Assembly: GCA_001805125.1 (NCBI GenBank) | Contig: MHEF01000121.1 | Span: forward strand, 1,841-47,235 | Length of the DNA stretch: 45,395 nucleotides | DNA from: Nitrospirae bacterium RBG_13_39_12 | GTDB taxonomy: Bacteria > Nitrospirota > Thermodesulfovibrionia > Thermodesulfovibrionales > SM23-35 | Reading direction: 5' to 3' | Shown: positions 32,127 to 39,983 of the stretch, piece after piece | Position numbering within the stretch: position 1 is the stretch's first letter | How the letters are laid out: each line of letters starts with the position of its first letter | The notes under the pieces: generated by a model | Database searches by the model: none | The model's input: only the letters and a program-made list of their open reading frames with translations | Told to the model about the DNA's origin: nothing | Translations under genes and position numbers: made by a program

Positions 32127-32475
32127 TAAATCCCTCCTTCCTCCCTTTACCAAAGGGAGGAATCCCCCTCTTTGGCAAACTGATCGTTACCCATAAATGG
32201 GGAGGCTGGACACAAGGGGCTAAGTTATATGTTGCTAACATGACGAAATCATTATTATTCTTTAAGTTTGTCATTCCTGCGGAAGCAGGAATCCAGGTAT
32301 TTCCTATTGGTCATGGATTCCCGTTTTCACGGGAATGACATCTAAATACATTATGCTAAAGCCTCAATTGCCCCAGTTATGCCCCCCTCCTTGTGTCCAG
32401 CAGCCGACTTATGGGACACGTTCAGTTTGGCAAAGAGGGGTTACCTGCCTGCCGGTAGGCAGGGGGGAGATTTTC
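32127..32475. repeat. Long nested palindromic element (~350 bp)
   Basis: The left arm CCCCTCTTTGGCAAACTGAT...TGGACACAAGGGG and the right arm, read in reverse complement, CCCCTCTTTGCCAAACTGAA...TGGACACAAGGAGGGG match over about 170 bases. The loop holds the repeat word TCATTCCTGCGGAAGCAGGA facing CCCGTTTTCACGGGAATGAC. Smaller hairpins branch from both arms (CTCCCTTTACCAAAGGGAG; CCTGCCTGCCGGTAGGCAGG at 32444-32463). It fills most of the 611-base gap between the Wzc-like and radical SAM genes and encodes nothing. The rest of the gap (31925-32126) is AT-rich with no visible feature. Confidence 0.7.
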
Positions 32476-32535
32476 TAAAGATTATGTCTACTCGATTATG
32501 GACTCCTTAGTAAATTAACAGGGAGTAATAAAGGT

Positions 32536-33918
32536 ATGAAAGTTTTACTCGTCCAATCACATTTAGGCAGGATGAAGTTTTCCCCTCCTTTATTCCCAAT
32601 TGGGTTGTGTTATATCGCTACTGCTTTAACAAAGCATGATGTTAGGATATTAGATCTTAATATGTGGGAACTTTCTACCGCCTATGAAAAATTAAAAGAA
32701 GAAATTGTGAATTTTAGCCCAAATATTGTTGGAATTTCCATTCGGGATATTGATACAACAAATAGATCAGATATTTTTTACAATTTTAAGACTGTTAAAC
32801 CAACTGCCCAGTTAATAAAAAAAATAAATCCCAACATAAAACTTTTGGTTGGAGGCTCTGGTTTCTCCATATTTGCTCAAAATATTATGGAGCGAATTCC
32901 AGAATTTAATTTTGGTATTCATTTAGAGGGAGAAGAATCTATCCCAGAGCTTTTAGACCATATTGACTTCCCAGAAACTGTTAAGGGTATTTTTATCAGG
33001 AATAATGATTCGACTTATTTTACTGGTTTTAGAGCACTACCTGATTTTAATAATTTACCCATTCCTAAAAGGAACGAGAGTTTAATAAATATTAAACCAT
33101 ACATAGGAGCGATGGATAACAATATAGGGATTCAAAGCAAGCGCGGGTGTATATTAAATTGTGCTTACTGTAGTTATCCCTTTTTAAGTGGTAAGCAATT
33201 GCGCCTTCGTTCACCCGAAATCGTTGTAGATGAAATAGAATACCTTATCAGTTTAGGGGTTAAAAGGTTTACTTTTGTAGATAATATTTTTAATGTTCCA
33301 GTATCACATTCCAAAGAAATTTGTGAGGAGATAATCAAACGAGGGTTAGATGTCGAGTGGAGTGCATGGTTTGAGATAAAACATACAACTGAAGAACTGA
33401 TGCTTCTTGCTAAAAAAGCTGGGTGTAAACATTTTGGTTTTTCACCTGATGGTGCTACCAATAAAACACTTTCTTTTCTCAAAAAAGGCATTACTGAGAA
33501 GGACATCGAAGAAAATTTAAGAATGGTCAGAAGAATAGATGGGATAAAAGCCGGCTATAATTTTTTTTTAATGCTACCGGGAATGAATTTACGAGATTTA
33601 ATAAAAACTTTGATTCTATATTTCAAATTGCCTATTCTCCTGTTTGGCAAAGGAGGAGGAGCTTTATTGGGATGGATACGTATAGAACCTCACACAAAGA
33701 TACATGAGTTCGCTGTTAAAGAGGGCATTCTGAGTCAGGATACCGATTTACTACCAGAAGATGAAAAGGAACTGATAAAACTTTTTTATACTAACCCTAA
33801 ATATCGATATATCGATTTATTTCTTTTATTTTTAGTTAAATTAATGGAAAACATTGTAAAACCATTTGCAAAGTTTGTGATAAAGGGTTTTCCCAGAAGC
33901 AAAGGTAACAGCATATAA
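32536..33918 (+). CDS. B12-binding-type radical SAM protein
   Basis: A 460-residue class B radical SAM protein. Residues 1-140 form a cobalamin-binding-like Rossmann domain (KVLLVQSHLGRMKFSPPLFP, VGISIRDID, KLLVGGSGFSIFA). The DxHxxG cobalamin motif is absent, as in several B12-domain proteins. The radical SAM core (about 195-400) contains the cluster motif CILNCAYCSYP and the GVKRFTFVDNIFNVP segment. A final basic helix (FAKFVIKGFPR) may lie on the membrane. Family members methylate unreactive carbons or build rings in lipids, sugars and antibiotics. In this locus it may modify a sugar, lipid carrier or acyl group. The ATG has GGGAGTAATAAAGG upstream. The substrate is unknown. Confidence 0.88.
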   Translation: MKVLLVQSHLGRMKFSPPLFPIGLCYIATALTKHDVRILDLNMWELSTAYEKLKEEIVNFSPNIVGISIRDIDTTNRSDIFYNFKTVKPTAQLIKKINPNIKLLVGGSGFSIFAQNIMERIPEFNFGIHLEGEESIPELLDHIDFPETVKGIFIRNNDSTYFTGFRALPDFNNLPIPKRNESLINIKPYIGAMDNNIGIQSKRGCILNCAYCSYPFLSGKQLRLRSPEIVVDEIEYLISLGVKRFTFVDNIFNVPVSHSKEICEEIIKRGLDVEWSAWFEIKHTTEELMLLAKKAGCKHFGFSPDGATNKTLSFLKKGITEKDIEENLRMVRRIDGIKAGYNFFLMLPGMNLRDLIKTLILYFKLPILLFGKGGGALLGWIRIEPHTKIHEFAVKEGILSQDTDLLPEDEKELIKLFYTNPKYRYIDLFLLFLVKLMENIVKPFAKFVIKGFPRSKGNSI

Positions 33919-33990
33919 TTTTCAACTATTGAATTAAACAAGAACAGAAAAAAAGAACATGAAATCATGATTTAATATAATGACAATCTG

Positions 33991-34986
33991 ATGGTAAATA
34001 ATAAAAATATTTTGGGGGATATTTTTCTTTGGTTTGTTTGGTTCCCCTTTCGTATCTTTATACATCACCTACCTATAAAATTGGTAAATTTAATGGGGCA
34101 ATTAGGCGGCCTTGCTCTGTATGCATTCTCAAGAAAAAAGAGAGCGATAATGACTGAGGAACTTTCTTTTTTATTTAGCCATTCATCATCTTTAAACCAA
34201 AAAGAAATTAAAAAAATGGTCTATCGGGGCCTTCAGATATTTAGTAAAAGACAGATGGAGAATCTCTTTTGGGGGAAAATGAGTCCCCAGCTTATCAATC
34301 GCATGATTACAATCGAGGGAATTGCGCATCTTGAAAAAGCCTTGCAAAATAAAGATGGTGCTATTCTTCTCACTGCCCATTTTGGCTCTCAACAGATTGC
34401 CCCACTCGTGTTAGGTTTTAAAGGATATAAGGTTAATATAATGGCTGGTCCCCCTTTGATAGAAAAACAGACACCAATCCATGGGAAGATATTCAAAAGC
34501 CGCTCGAAAGAATCTAAGAGATTACCAATAAACTTTATTACACTTGATAGGTCTAAGAGACATTTATTTAGAGCACTAAGAAATAATGAGATACTATACA
34601 TTGGGTTTGATGGAAGGGAGGGAGTTAATTGGATTCCAGTAGATTTCTTCAATCATAAAGCCTTTTTTTCACCTGGTCCTATAAAACTGTCACTTAAAAC
34701 AAGAGCACCTATTTTGCCTACATTTATAGTAAGACAGAAGGACGATACACATCGGTTAATTATCGAGCCACCTTTTGAGCTTGAATTAGCAGAGGATGAA
34801 AAAAAAACACTTACCTTGAACACAGCGAAATTTGCTAAAATATTCGAGGAGTATATCTCAAAATATCCGTGTCACTATGCGATGACATTAATGCGTATGA
34901 AAGAATTGATGCAGGAAGGTGCGCTTGAATCAAGTCTTTTTCAAGGACATAAAAGAGAAGTATTAGTGAAAAATATGTTGAAATGA
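33991..34986 (+). CDS. LpxL/HtrB-family lysophospholipid acyltransferase-like protein
   Basis: A 331-residue protein of the lipid A acyltransferase family. It has a membrane segment at IFLWFVWFPFRIFIHHLPIK and the active-site-like motif AILLTAHFGSQQIAPLVLG in place of HxGNWE: the histidine is kept, while the E of the H-x4-E catalytic pair is not in the usual place (SQQIA). ILYIGFDGREGVNWIPVDFF is the second conserved block and PILPTFIVRQ the third. The start used is ATG 33991, with only a weak ribosome binding site. It may acylate a lipid or a sugar intermediate of the polysaccharide. Loss of the glutamate makes activity uncertain. Confidence 0.8.
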   Translation: MVNNKNILGDIFLWFVWFPFRIFIHHLPIKLVNLMGQLGGLALYAFSRKKRAIMTEELSFLFSHSSSLNQKEIKKMVYRGLQIFSKRQMENLFWGKMSPQLINRMITIEGIAHLEKALQNKDGAILLTAHFGSQQIAPLVLGFKGYKVNIMAGPPLIEKQTPIHGKIFKSRSKESKRLPINFITLDRSKRHLFRALRNNEILYIGFDGREGVNWIPVDFFNHKAFFSPGPIKLSLKTRAPILPTFIVRQKDDTHRLIIEPPFELELAEDEKKTLTLNTAKFAKIFEEYISKYPCHYAMTLMRMKELMQEGALESSLFQGHKREVLVKNMLK

Positions 34987-35169
34987 TGACATCTATTATG
35001 TCATATAAGTAGAAGCACTTCCTAAGCACTTATTATGAAGGAAAGGAATAAGAGTATTTTTTATAAAGTGCGCAAGAAATTGCTTTTATTCGAGAACCAT
35101 TTGTAGATAGGGCCACTGAATATTAACACGTAAAAGTCTGATAAAAACTCAATTTAATAGAAAATAGTC

Positions 35170-36357
35170 ATGGCAAAGATTTTGTATATTATAATATCCT
35201 TGTCCCTAGGCGTTTTGGTTTATTGGTTTCTTCCTAAAAGAAGTCGCAGCATATTTCTGCTTGCGGCGAGTCTTTTTTTTATGTCCTTCTTTAGTATAAA
35301 ATATACACTTTATTTTCTGCTTATTGCATTATCTATTTATTTTACAGGTATTTTTATACAGAAAGAGGACAAAAATAAAATACTTTTTCTCAAGCTTGCA
35401 TTATTCTTTCTAATTGGAAATCTCTGCGTTTTTAAGTATATTGATTCATTACTCAATGCTATATTTAGGATTGGTTTTCAATTTCCAGTGATACCAGAGA
35501 CAACATTTTCGAAGATAGCTATCCCTATGGGGATGTCGTATATTATTTTCAGGTTAATACATTATGTTGTAGAGATTTACAGAAAAACCCTGCCTACCCA
35601 TACATTCTGGGACCTTGCATTATTTGTATTCTTTTTCCCCACGTTTTTGGCGGGACCAGTTGATAGATTTCAAAGATTCCAACCACAGATTGCAGAGCAA
35701 AATTCTTTTGATTCTTCAGATATGAATTACGGTTTGTTTCGCATCGTCTCAGGAATGATTAAGAAATTTATTATAGCAGACCACCTGAAACCATTAGTCA
35801 TATCTGTACTTTCATCACCACAGGAATCTTTATGGGCGATTGTAGTGCTTGCAATCTATGGCTTGGCAATACAGATTTATATGGATTTTTCTGGTTATAC
35901 AGACATGGCTGTTGGTGTCGCAAGATTATTTGGATACAAGATAATGGAAAACTTTAACTATCCATATTTTAAAAAGAACATTGCCCTGTTTTGGCGAAAC
36001 TGGCATATTTCTGTTTACAGTTTTATAAGGGACTATTTTTTCTTCCCATTCTTCGGTTATCGCGCTTCCCGAAAAAAGATTTACATTGGTATATTTATAA
36101 CTATGATTGTATTTATGTTATGGCATGAGGCCAGCCTACCTTTTCTATTTTTGGGAATTTATCATGGTTCTGGTTTAGTGTTATGGCAAGGTTTCCAGGA
36201 ATTAAAAGGGAAACATGCAAGCATTAAAAAAATGGTAGATAATAAGTATTTGGATCCCCTTTTAAATTTTTTAACATTTAGTTTTGTGAGTTTCAGTTTT
36301 ATCTTTTTCAGTTTTGACATGAATGCCATAAAAGCTATTTTGCTTAGAATATTCTAA
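35170..36357 (+). CDS. MBOAT-family O-acyltransferase (DltB/AlgI-like)
   Basis: A 395-residue polytopic membrane protein of the MBOAT family with about ten helices. The family core is visible: FFPTFLAGPVDRFQRFQPQI (residues ~155-180), YMDFSGYTDMAVGVARLFGY, NFNYPYFKKNIALFWRNWHI and FMLWHEASLPFLFLGIYHGS. His319 (LWHE) and His332 (YHG) are the expected active-site pair. The family moves acyl groups from a cytoplasmic thioester across the membrane. DltB uses D-alanyl-carrier protein and AlgI acetylates alginate. The C-terminus (ILLRIF) is not an acyl-shuttle hexapeptide; that motif is instead found on the separate microprotein at 36738. An acyl carrier protein gene follows after 63 bases, as in dlt operons. 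Confidence 0.95.
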   Translation: MAKILYIIISLSLGVLVYWFLPKRSRSIFLLAASLFFMSFFSIKYTLYFLLIALSIYFTGIFIQKEDKNKILFLKLALFFLIGNLCVFKYIDSLLNAIFRIGFQFPVIPETTFSKIAIPMGMSYIIFRLIHYVVEIYRKTLPTHTFWDLALFVFFFPTFLAGPVDRFQRFQPQIAEQNSFDSSDMNYGLFRIVSGMIKKFIIADHLKPLVISVLSSPQESLWAIVVLAIYGLAIQIYMDFSGYTDMAVGVARLFGYKIMENFNYPYFKKNIALFWRNWHISVYSFIRDYFFFPFFGYRASRKKIYIGIFITMIVFMLWHEASLPFLFLGIYHGSGLVLWQGFQELKGKHASIKKMVDNKYLDPLLNFLTFSFVSFSFIFFSFDMNAIKAILLRIF

Positions 36358-36420
36358 TACCTACTTTCTTTAGGAAGCAAACATTACCAATTTAGTTATG
36401 AATAAATATGGGGATGATAC

Positions 36421-36660
36421 ATGAAAGAACAAATTAAAAAATTTATAATTAATAATTTTATGTTTGGTGAAGGTATTCTTAAAGATGATGATCCCTTATT
36501 CGAATCGGGCATAATAGATTCGCTCGGTTTTATTAAATTGCTTGCCTTTATAGAAGAGAAGTTTGAGGTTTGTATAGATATGGGCGAAGTTACCATAGAA
36601 AAATTTAATACTATCAATGAAATGATGAAAACCTTAGAAAATAAATTACCTAAGGTTTAG
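36421..36660 (+). CDS. Acyl carrier protein (DltC-like)
   Basis: A 79-residue carrier protein with the phosphopantetheine site DPLFESGIIDSLGFIKLLAF, serine 34 being the attachment residue. The helix II-III pattern IEEKFEVCIDMGEVTIEKFN is standard for the family. Its position between an MBOAT and a DltD-like gene mirrors dltC, and it would present the activated acyl group to the MBOAT on the inner face of the membrane. It is most likely loaded by the ligase at 27962. No phosphopantetheinyl transferase is present, so a genomic Sfp/AcpS would be needed. The ATG follows GGGATGATAC. Confidence 0.93.
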   Translation: MKEQIKKFIINNFMFGEGILKDDDPLFESGIIDSLGFIKLLAFIEEKFEVCIDMGEVTIEKFNTINEMMKTLENKLPKV

Positions 36661-36737
36661 TAATTTCTACTCTAAAAAGATAATGTTGAGGATCATTATA
36701 GAGAAAATAGTTAGAAAAATACTAAAAAGGAGTACAT

Positions 36738-36857
36738 ATGAAAAATAACAAAAAAACATTTTTTACGGTTATCTTAATCCTTATTTTAATTTTAATTGTT
36801 TACGTATTGTATCTTCTGGGTTACAAGCTGGAAGGTTTCGTATATGAAAAATTTTAA
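36738..36857 (+). CDS. DltX-like membrane microprotein with C-terminal acyl-shuttle motif
   Basis: A 39-residue protein, too short for most gene finders. The ATG is preceded at ideal spacing by AAGGAG (AAAAAGGAGTACATATG). A basic N-terminus (MKNNKK) is followed by one membrane helix (TFFTVILILILILIVYVLYL, residues 7-26) and a short outside tail that ends exactly in FVYEKF. By the positive-inside rule the tail lies outside the cytoplasm. The end matches the FxYxxF-type C-terminal hexapeptide of DltX, whose tyrosine carries the acyl group between the MBOAT and DltD. Position also agrees: between the carrier protein and the SGNH gene, overlapping the latter by 14 bases. Reading frame, ribosome site, helix and motif are seen directly; the shuttle role is inferred from the Dlt paradigm. 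Confidence 0.85.
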   Translation: MKNNKKTFFTVILILILILIVYVLYLLGYKLEGFVYEKF

Positions 36858-37875
36858 GCACCTTTTTATGCCTTCATATATTGTTAGACATAGCGGGTTT
36901 AGGGCAGTATATATTGCATTCATTATTATTTTTATATTTATTTTCTCATTGGAACTTACTGATAGGATTCTTTTTAGACCAAAAAGTATTTTTGCCAGAA
37001 GTGTACGCGATTTTGAAAAACAAAAAAGTCAAATACAAATTCTATTCCTTGGTCAATCAGATGTGCAATTTGACATTATCCCTGATGAGTTTAATTACAG
37101 GGCATTTAATTTCTCTGGTAGCGGAGAAACTTTTTTAGAAACATATTATAAATTAAAACACTATATACGTGATATGCATGAGGTAAAAATAGTTGTATTG
37201 GCAGTTACCTTCTCGACTTTTTCATCTTATCGTGCAGACGAAATACAATGGGAATATTTTGTATATAGGTATATAACATATAGTGAGATCTTGGAGTTAT
37301 ACAAGCTGAAGGGACCGATGGTAATAAGAGAAAAGCTTTTGAGCTTTTGTCCTATTGTTAGAAGAATTGAGATGATTGATTTTCTTCGTAATATGAAAAA
37401 GTTACTAACAAATCAGCCTATTGATAAAACAGAAATGTATGATGGGTTTGTAAAGAATGTTGGAAGCAATGTTACTAAGGAAGGAGCGTTAGAAAGGGTA
37501 GAAAGACAATTTAAGGGACAAAATTTATTAGATAATAATTTTTTATTATATTTCGAAAAAATATTGAAATTGTGCGTGGACAATAATATTAAAGTATTTT
37601 TGGTAACATTACCGGTAAGTAATTATTATTTTGAACATTCAAAAAAATACATAAACAAAGATTTACTTTATAAAAAGGTTATAAATAATCCAGTATATGG
37701 CAAATACGTACATAAATATTTGGATCTGTTAGAAATTTATAAAAATGATAATGACCTTTTTTTAAATCAGGACCATTTAAATGATGAAGGTGCCCGGAAA
37801 GTATCAAGGCTTATAGCATCTGAATGGTCTAAGACGATCGAAGATATTATGAATGCTCAATATTTCCTAAAATGA
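36844..37875 (+). CDS. SGNH-type extracytoplasmic acyltransferase/esterase (DltD-like)
   Basis: A 343-residue protein anchored by one N-terminal helix (GFRAVYIAFIIIFIFIFSLE, residues 18-37) with the rest outside. The SGNH serine lies in ILFLGQSDVQFDIIPDEF (Ser72), the glycine block in FNFSGSGETF, and the Asp-His pair in NQDHLNDEGARKV (Asp310, His311). The start was set to ATG 36844, where GGAAGG lies eight bases upstream and the first codons overlap the microprotein; a longer frame from 36796 would start within the microprotein gene. In dlt systems DltD takes the acyl group from the DltX tyrosine and moves it to the polymer. Here the polymer is presumably the exported polysaccharide. Plain esterase activity is the alternative. 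Confidence 0.85.
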   Translation: MKNFKHLFMPSYIVRHSGFRAVYIAFIIIFIFIFSLELTDRILFRPKSIFARSVRDFEKQKSQIQILFLGQSDVQFDIIPDEFNYRAFNFSGSGETFLETYYKLKHYIRDMHEVKIVVLAVTFSTFSSYRADEIQWEYFVYRYITYSEILELYKLKGPMVIREKLLSFCPIVRRIEMIDFLRNMKKLLTNQPIDKTEMYDGFVKNVGSNVTKEGALERVERQFKGQNLLDNNFLLYFEKILKLCVDNNIKVFLVTLPVSNYYFEHSKKYINKDLLYKKVINNPVYGKYVHKYLDLLEIYKNDNDLFLNQDHLNDEGARKVSRLIASEWSKTIEDIMNAQYFLK

Positions 37876-37900
37876 TTTATTTAAAGGGCGGAATGAAGGT

Positions 37901-38965
37901 ATGAAATATGAAATTATAAGTTTGCAACCACTTAGAGTTGAGAATACGAGTTATAATGCAGCCCTGAGTTATTTGGGAAGAGAAAATTTAATAAAGATTA
38001 AATTTATAGAATTTTCATTACTCAGACAAGTTTGGCTGATTTGGCGTGGTACAACAAGAAAATATCCCCTCTCAAGGATCATTAAAAATATTTATGCTAT
38101 AGTGAAATTGTTTTTGTCTAAAAATAAAACTCTCATAATAGGAGCGGCGCCATACAGCATAGTTGTATTTTTGCTCAACAAGCTAAAATCAAGGAACAGA
38201 TGTATTTTTTACACATCATGGCCGTACTGGGATGAAAAGAGATATCCCGAGAGGGTATTTATATCTTCTCAAATAAAAGCATGGAAAAAGTTTTTAGATG
38301 GCATTATATCCGCCGGTGTAACTACGGCTTCCTGTGAAGGCATAGCAAAATATGGAGCAAAAAGTTTTTTCATGCCACATACTATTGATACGAACTTATT
38401 CAGGCCACTTGTCACGAAACCTACCTCAGATAAAGTCAAAGTATTGTATGTTGGAAAACTATTAAAGATAAAGGGATTACCAAGAATTGTAAATTTAGTC
38501 AAAAACTATAAGTGGCAAAATATAGAATTCTGTATTGCCGGTGGGGGCCCATATGAAGAGGAAATTATAAAAATGGAAAAAGGAAACTATCCGGTCAGAT
38601 ATCTGGGTTATATCGAAAACAAAAGGGATTTGGTATCTATTTACCAAGGCTCTGACATTCTAATCTTACCGTCGTTCCAAGAAAATTTTGGAATTGTCCT
38701 GATAGAAGCAATGGCATGCCAGCTTCCAGTGATAGCAACTGACTGTGCCGGCCCGAGGGAGATTATAGAGGATGGTGTGAATGGTATGCTTATTCCACAG
38801 GAAAGCGAGGAGGCATTAAGAGACGCCGTTCTGCAATTGGCTAATTCACCGGAATTACGGGATAAATATGGTGTAAATGGCAGAAAGAAAGTAGAAAAAA
38901 TGTATGATGTAAAGGAAGCTGCAAGGCGGTGGCTGGAAATAATAGAAATGGTTCATACTACATAA
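37901..38965 (+). CDS. GT4-family glycosyltransferase
   Basis: A 354-residue GT-B glycosyltransferase of family 4. The N-terminal domain is divergent and contains LIIGAAPYSIVVFLLNKLKS. The C-terminal nucleotide-sugar domain has VKVLYVGKLLKIKGLPRIVN, FCIAGGGPYEEEIIKM and the EX7E-type motif ENFGIVLIEAMACQLPVIAT, followed by GVNGMLIPQESEEALRDAV. It would add a sugar to the lipid-linked repeat unit on the inner face of the membrane. The ATG at 37901 lies 25 bases after the DltD-like stop. The donor sugar is unknown. It is the only clear glycosyltransferase besides the initiating one in this window. Confidence 0.92.
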   Translation: MKYEIISLQPLRVENTSYNAALSYLGRENLIKIKFIEFSLLRQVWLIWRGTTRKYPLSRIIKNIYAIVKLFLSKNKTLIIGAAPYSIVVFLLNKLKSRNRCIFYTSWPYWDEKRYPERVFISSQIKAWKKFLDGIISAGVTTASCEGIAKYGAKSFFMPHTIDTNLFRPLVTKPTSDKVKVLYVGKLLKIKGLPRIVNLVKNYKWQNIEFCIAGGGPYEEEIIKMEKGNYPVRYLGYIENKRDLVSIYQGSDILILPSFQENFGIVLIEAMACQLPVIATDCAGPREIIEDGVNGMLIPQESEEALRDAVLQLANSPELRDKYGVNGRKKVEKMYDVKEAARRWLEIIEMVHTT

Positions 38966-38984
38966 AACAAGGAGTCTCAAATAT

Positions 38985-39956
38985 ATGAAGGGGATTATAG
39001 CAAGATTCAAAGCAAATCTATTTTTTGCATTGCCTGTTAATAGATATATAGTCAACATCCTGAAACATAGGCTTTTCAGTGGTCTTTATATTCCTCAAGT
39101 GATACAGCTTGAAGTTACTAATTACTGCAATGCAAAATGCATTTTATGCCCATATACAAAAATTACAAGACCAAAAGGTTATATGCCATGGCACATTTTT
39201 GAGAAGATAATTAACGAATGCTCGCAATTTGAAAAAGGCAGAGGATTAAAATTAATCCTGCATAAAGATGGAGAACCATTGATGGACCCCTTGCTTTTTA
39301 AAAGAATTGATTATATCAAAGAAAAGCTGAAAAAGAGTACAGTCCATTTCAACACTAATGCAATGCTTTTGAATGAAGATAAAGCTATCAATATACTAAA
39401 TTCTCCCCTGGATTCCATTACATTCAGCGTTGACGGCACTTCCAAAGAGACTTATGAAAAGATTAGAGAGGGCCTGAAATATGATGCTGTTGTAAAAAAT
39501 ATAAATAATTTTTTTAATAAGAAAAAAGAATTAAATAAGAAAATTCATATAACTATGCAGATGGTATTGAATAAAGACAATATGCATGAAATTGGCAAAT
39601 ATAAGAAATTGTGGGGCGATAAGGCAGACAGGATTTTTATTAAAAATGCGCATAATTTTTTAGTGCAGAAAACATCATTCCATGGCGGAGTGCTGGGTGA
39701 AAAACAATTAAGCAGGTGTATGCAGACATTTAATCTTATGTTGTTCTACTGGAATGGTGATGTTGCTTTATGCTGTTGGGATTATGATAATTTAGTAGGC
39801 CTTGGGAATATAGAGAAAGACTCATTGTTGGGAATTTATAATAACGATAAGTTTAATAAGGTAAGGAATGCCATGAAAAATAAGAACTGCAAAGATATTG
39901 TACCCTGCAATATTTGCTCTCAGATTTACGGCAAAGATGGTAGACAATGGGCGTAA
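38985..39956 (+). CDS. Radical SAM/SPASM domain protein
   Basis: A 323-residue radical SAM protein. The cluster motif is NYCNAKCILCPYTKITRPKG near residues 47-66. The core includes LKLILHKDGEPLMDPLLFKR and SITFSVDGTSKETYEKIREG. The C-terminal SPASM part carries cysteines in CMQTFN, ALCCWDYDNLVG and CKDIVPCNICSQIYG, expected to bind an auxiliary 4Fe-4S cluster. Members in polysaccharide clusters carry out sugar dehydrogenation or epimerisation, but no peptide substrate gene is nearby to suggest peptide maturation. GGAG lies ten bases before the ATG. Function within the locus is unknown. Confidence 0.9.
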   Translation: MKGIIARFKANLFFALPVNRYIVNILKHRLFSGLYIPQVIQLEVTNYCNAKCILCPYTKITRPKGYMPWHIFEKIINECSQFEKGRGLKLILHKDGEPLMDPLLFKRIDYIKEKLKKSTVHFNTNAMLLNEDKAINILNSPLDSITFSVDGTSKETYEKIREGLKYDAVVKNINNFFNKKKELNKKIHITMQMVLNKDNMHEIGKYKKLWGDKADRIFIKNAHNFLVQKTSFHGGVLGEKQLSRCMQTFNLMLFYWNGDVALCCWDYDNLVGLGNIEKDSLLGIYNNDKFNKVRNAMKNKNCKDIVPCNICSQIYGKDGRQWA

Positions 39957-39983
39957 GGTAAGTAAAAAGAAGGAGGGGAAGAT

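Noticed and set aside
36316..36357. An acyl-shuttle hexapeptide fused to the MBOAT C-terminus, as in many Gram-negative systems
   Set aside because: The MBOAT ends in ILLRIF, without the F-x-Y-x-x-F pattern; the motif is on the separate microprotein.
36796..37875. A longer DltD-like protein starting at 36796
   Set aside because: The extension lies inside the microprotein gene and has no ribosome site; the ATG at 36844 has GGAAGG at good spacing.
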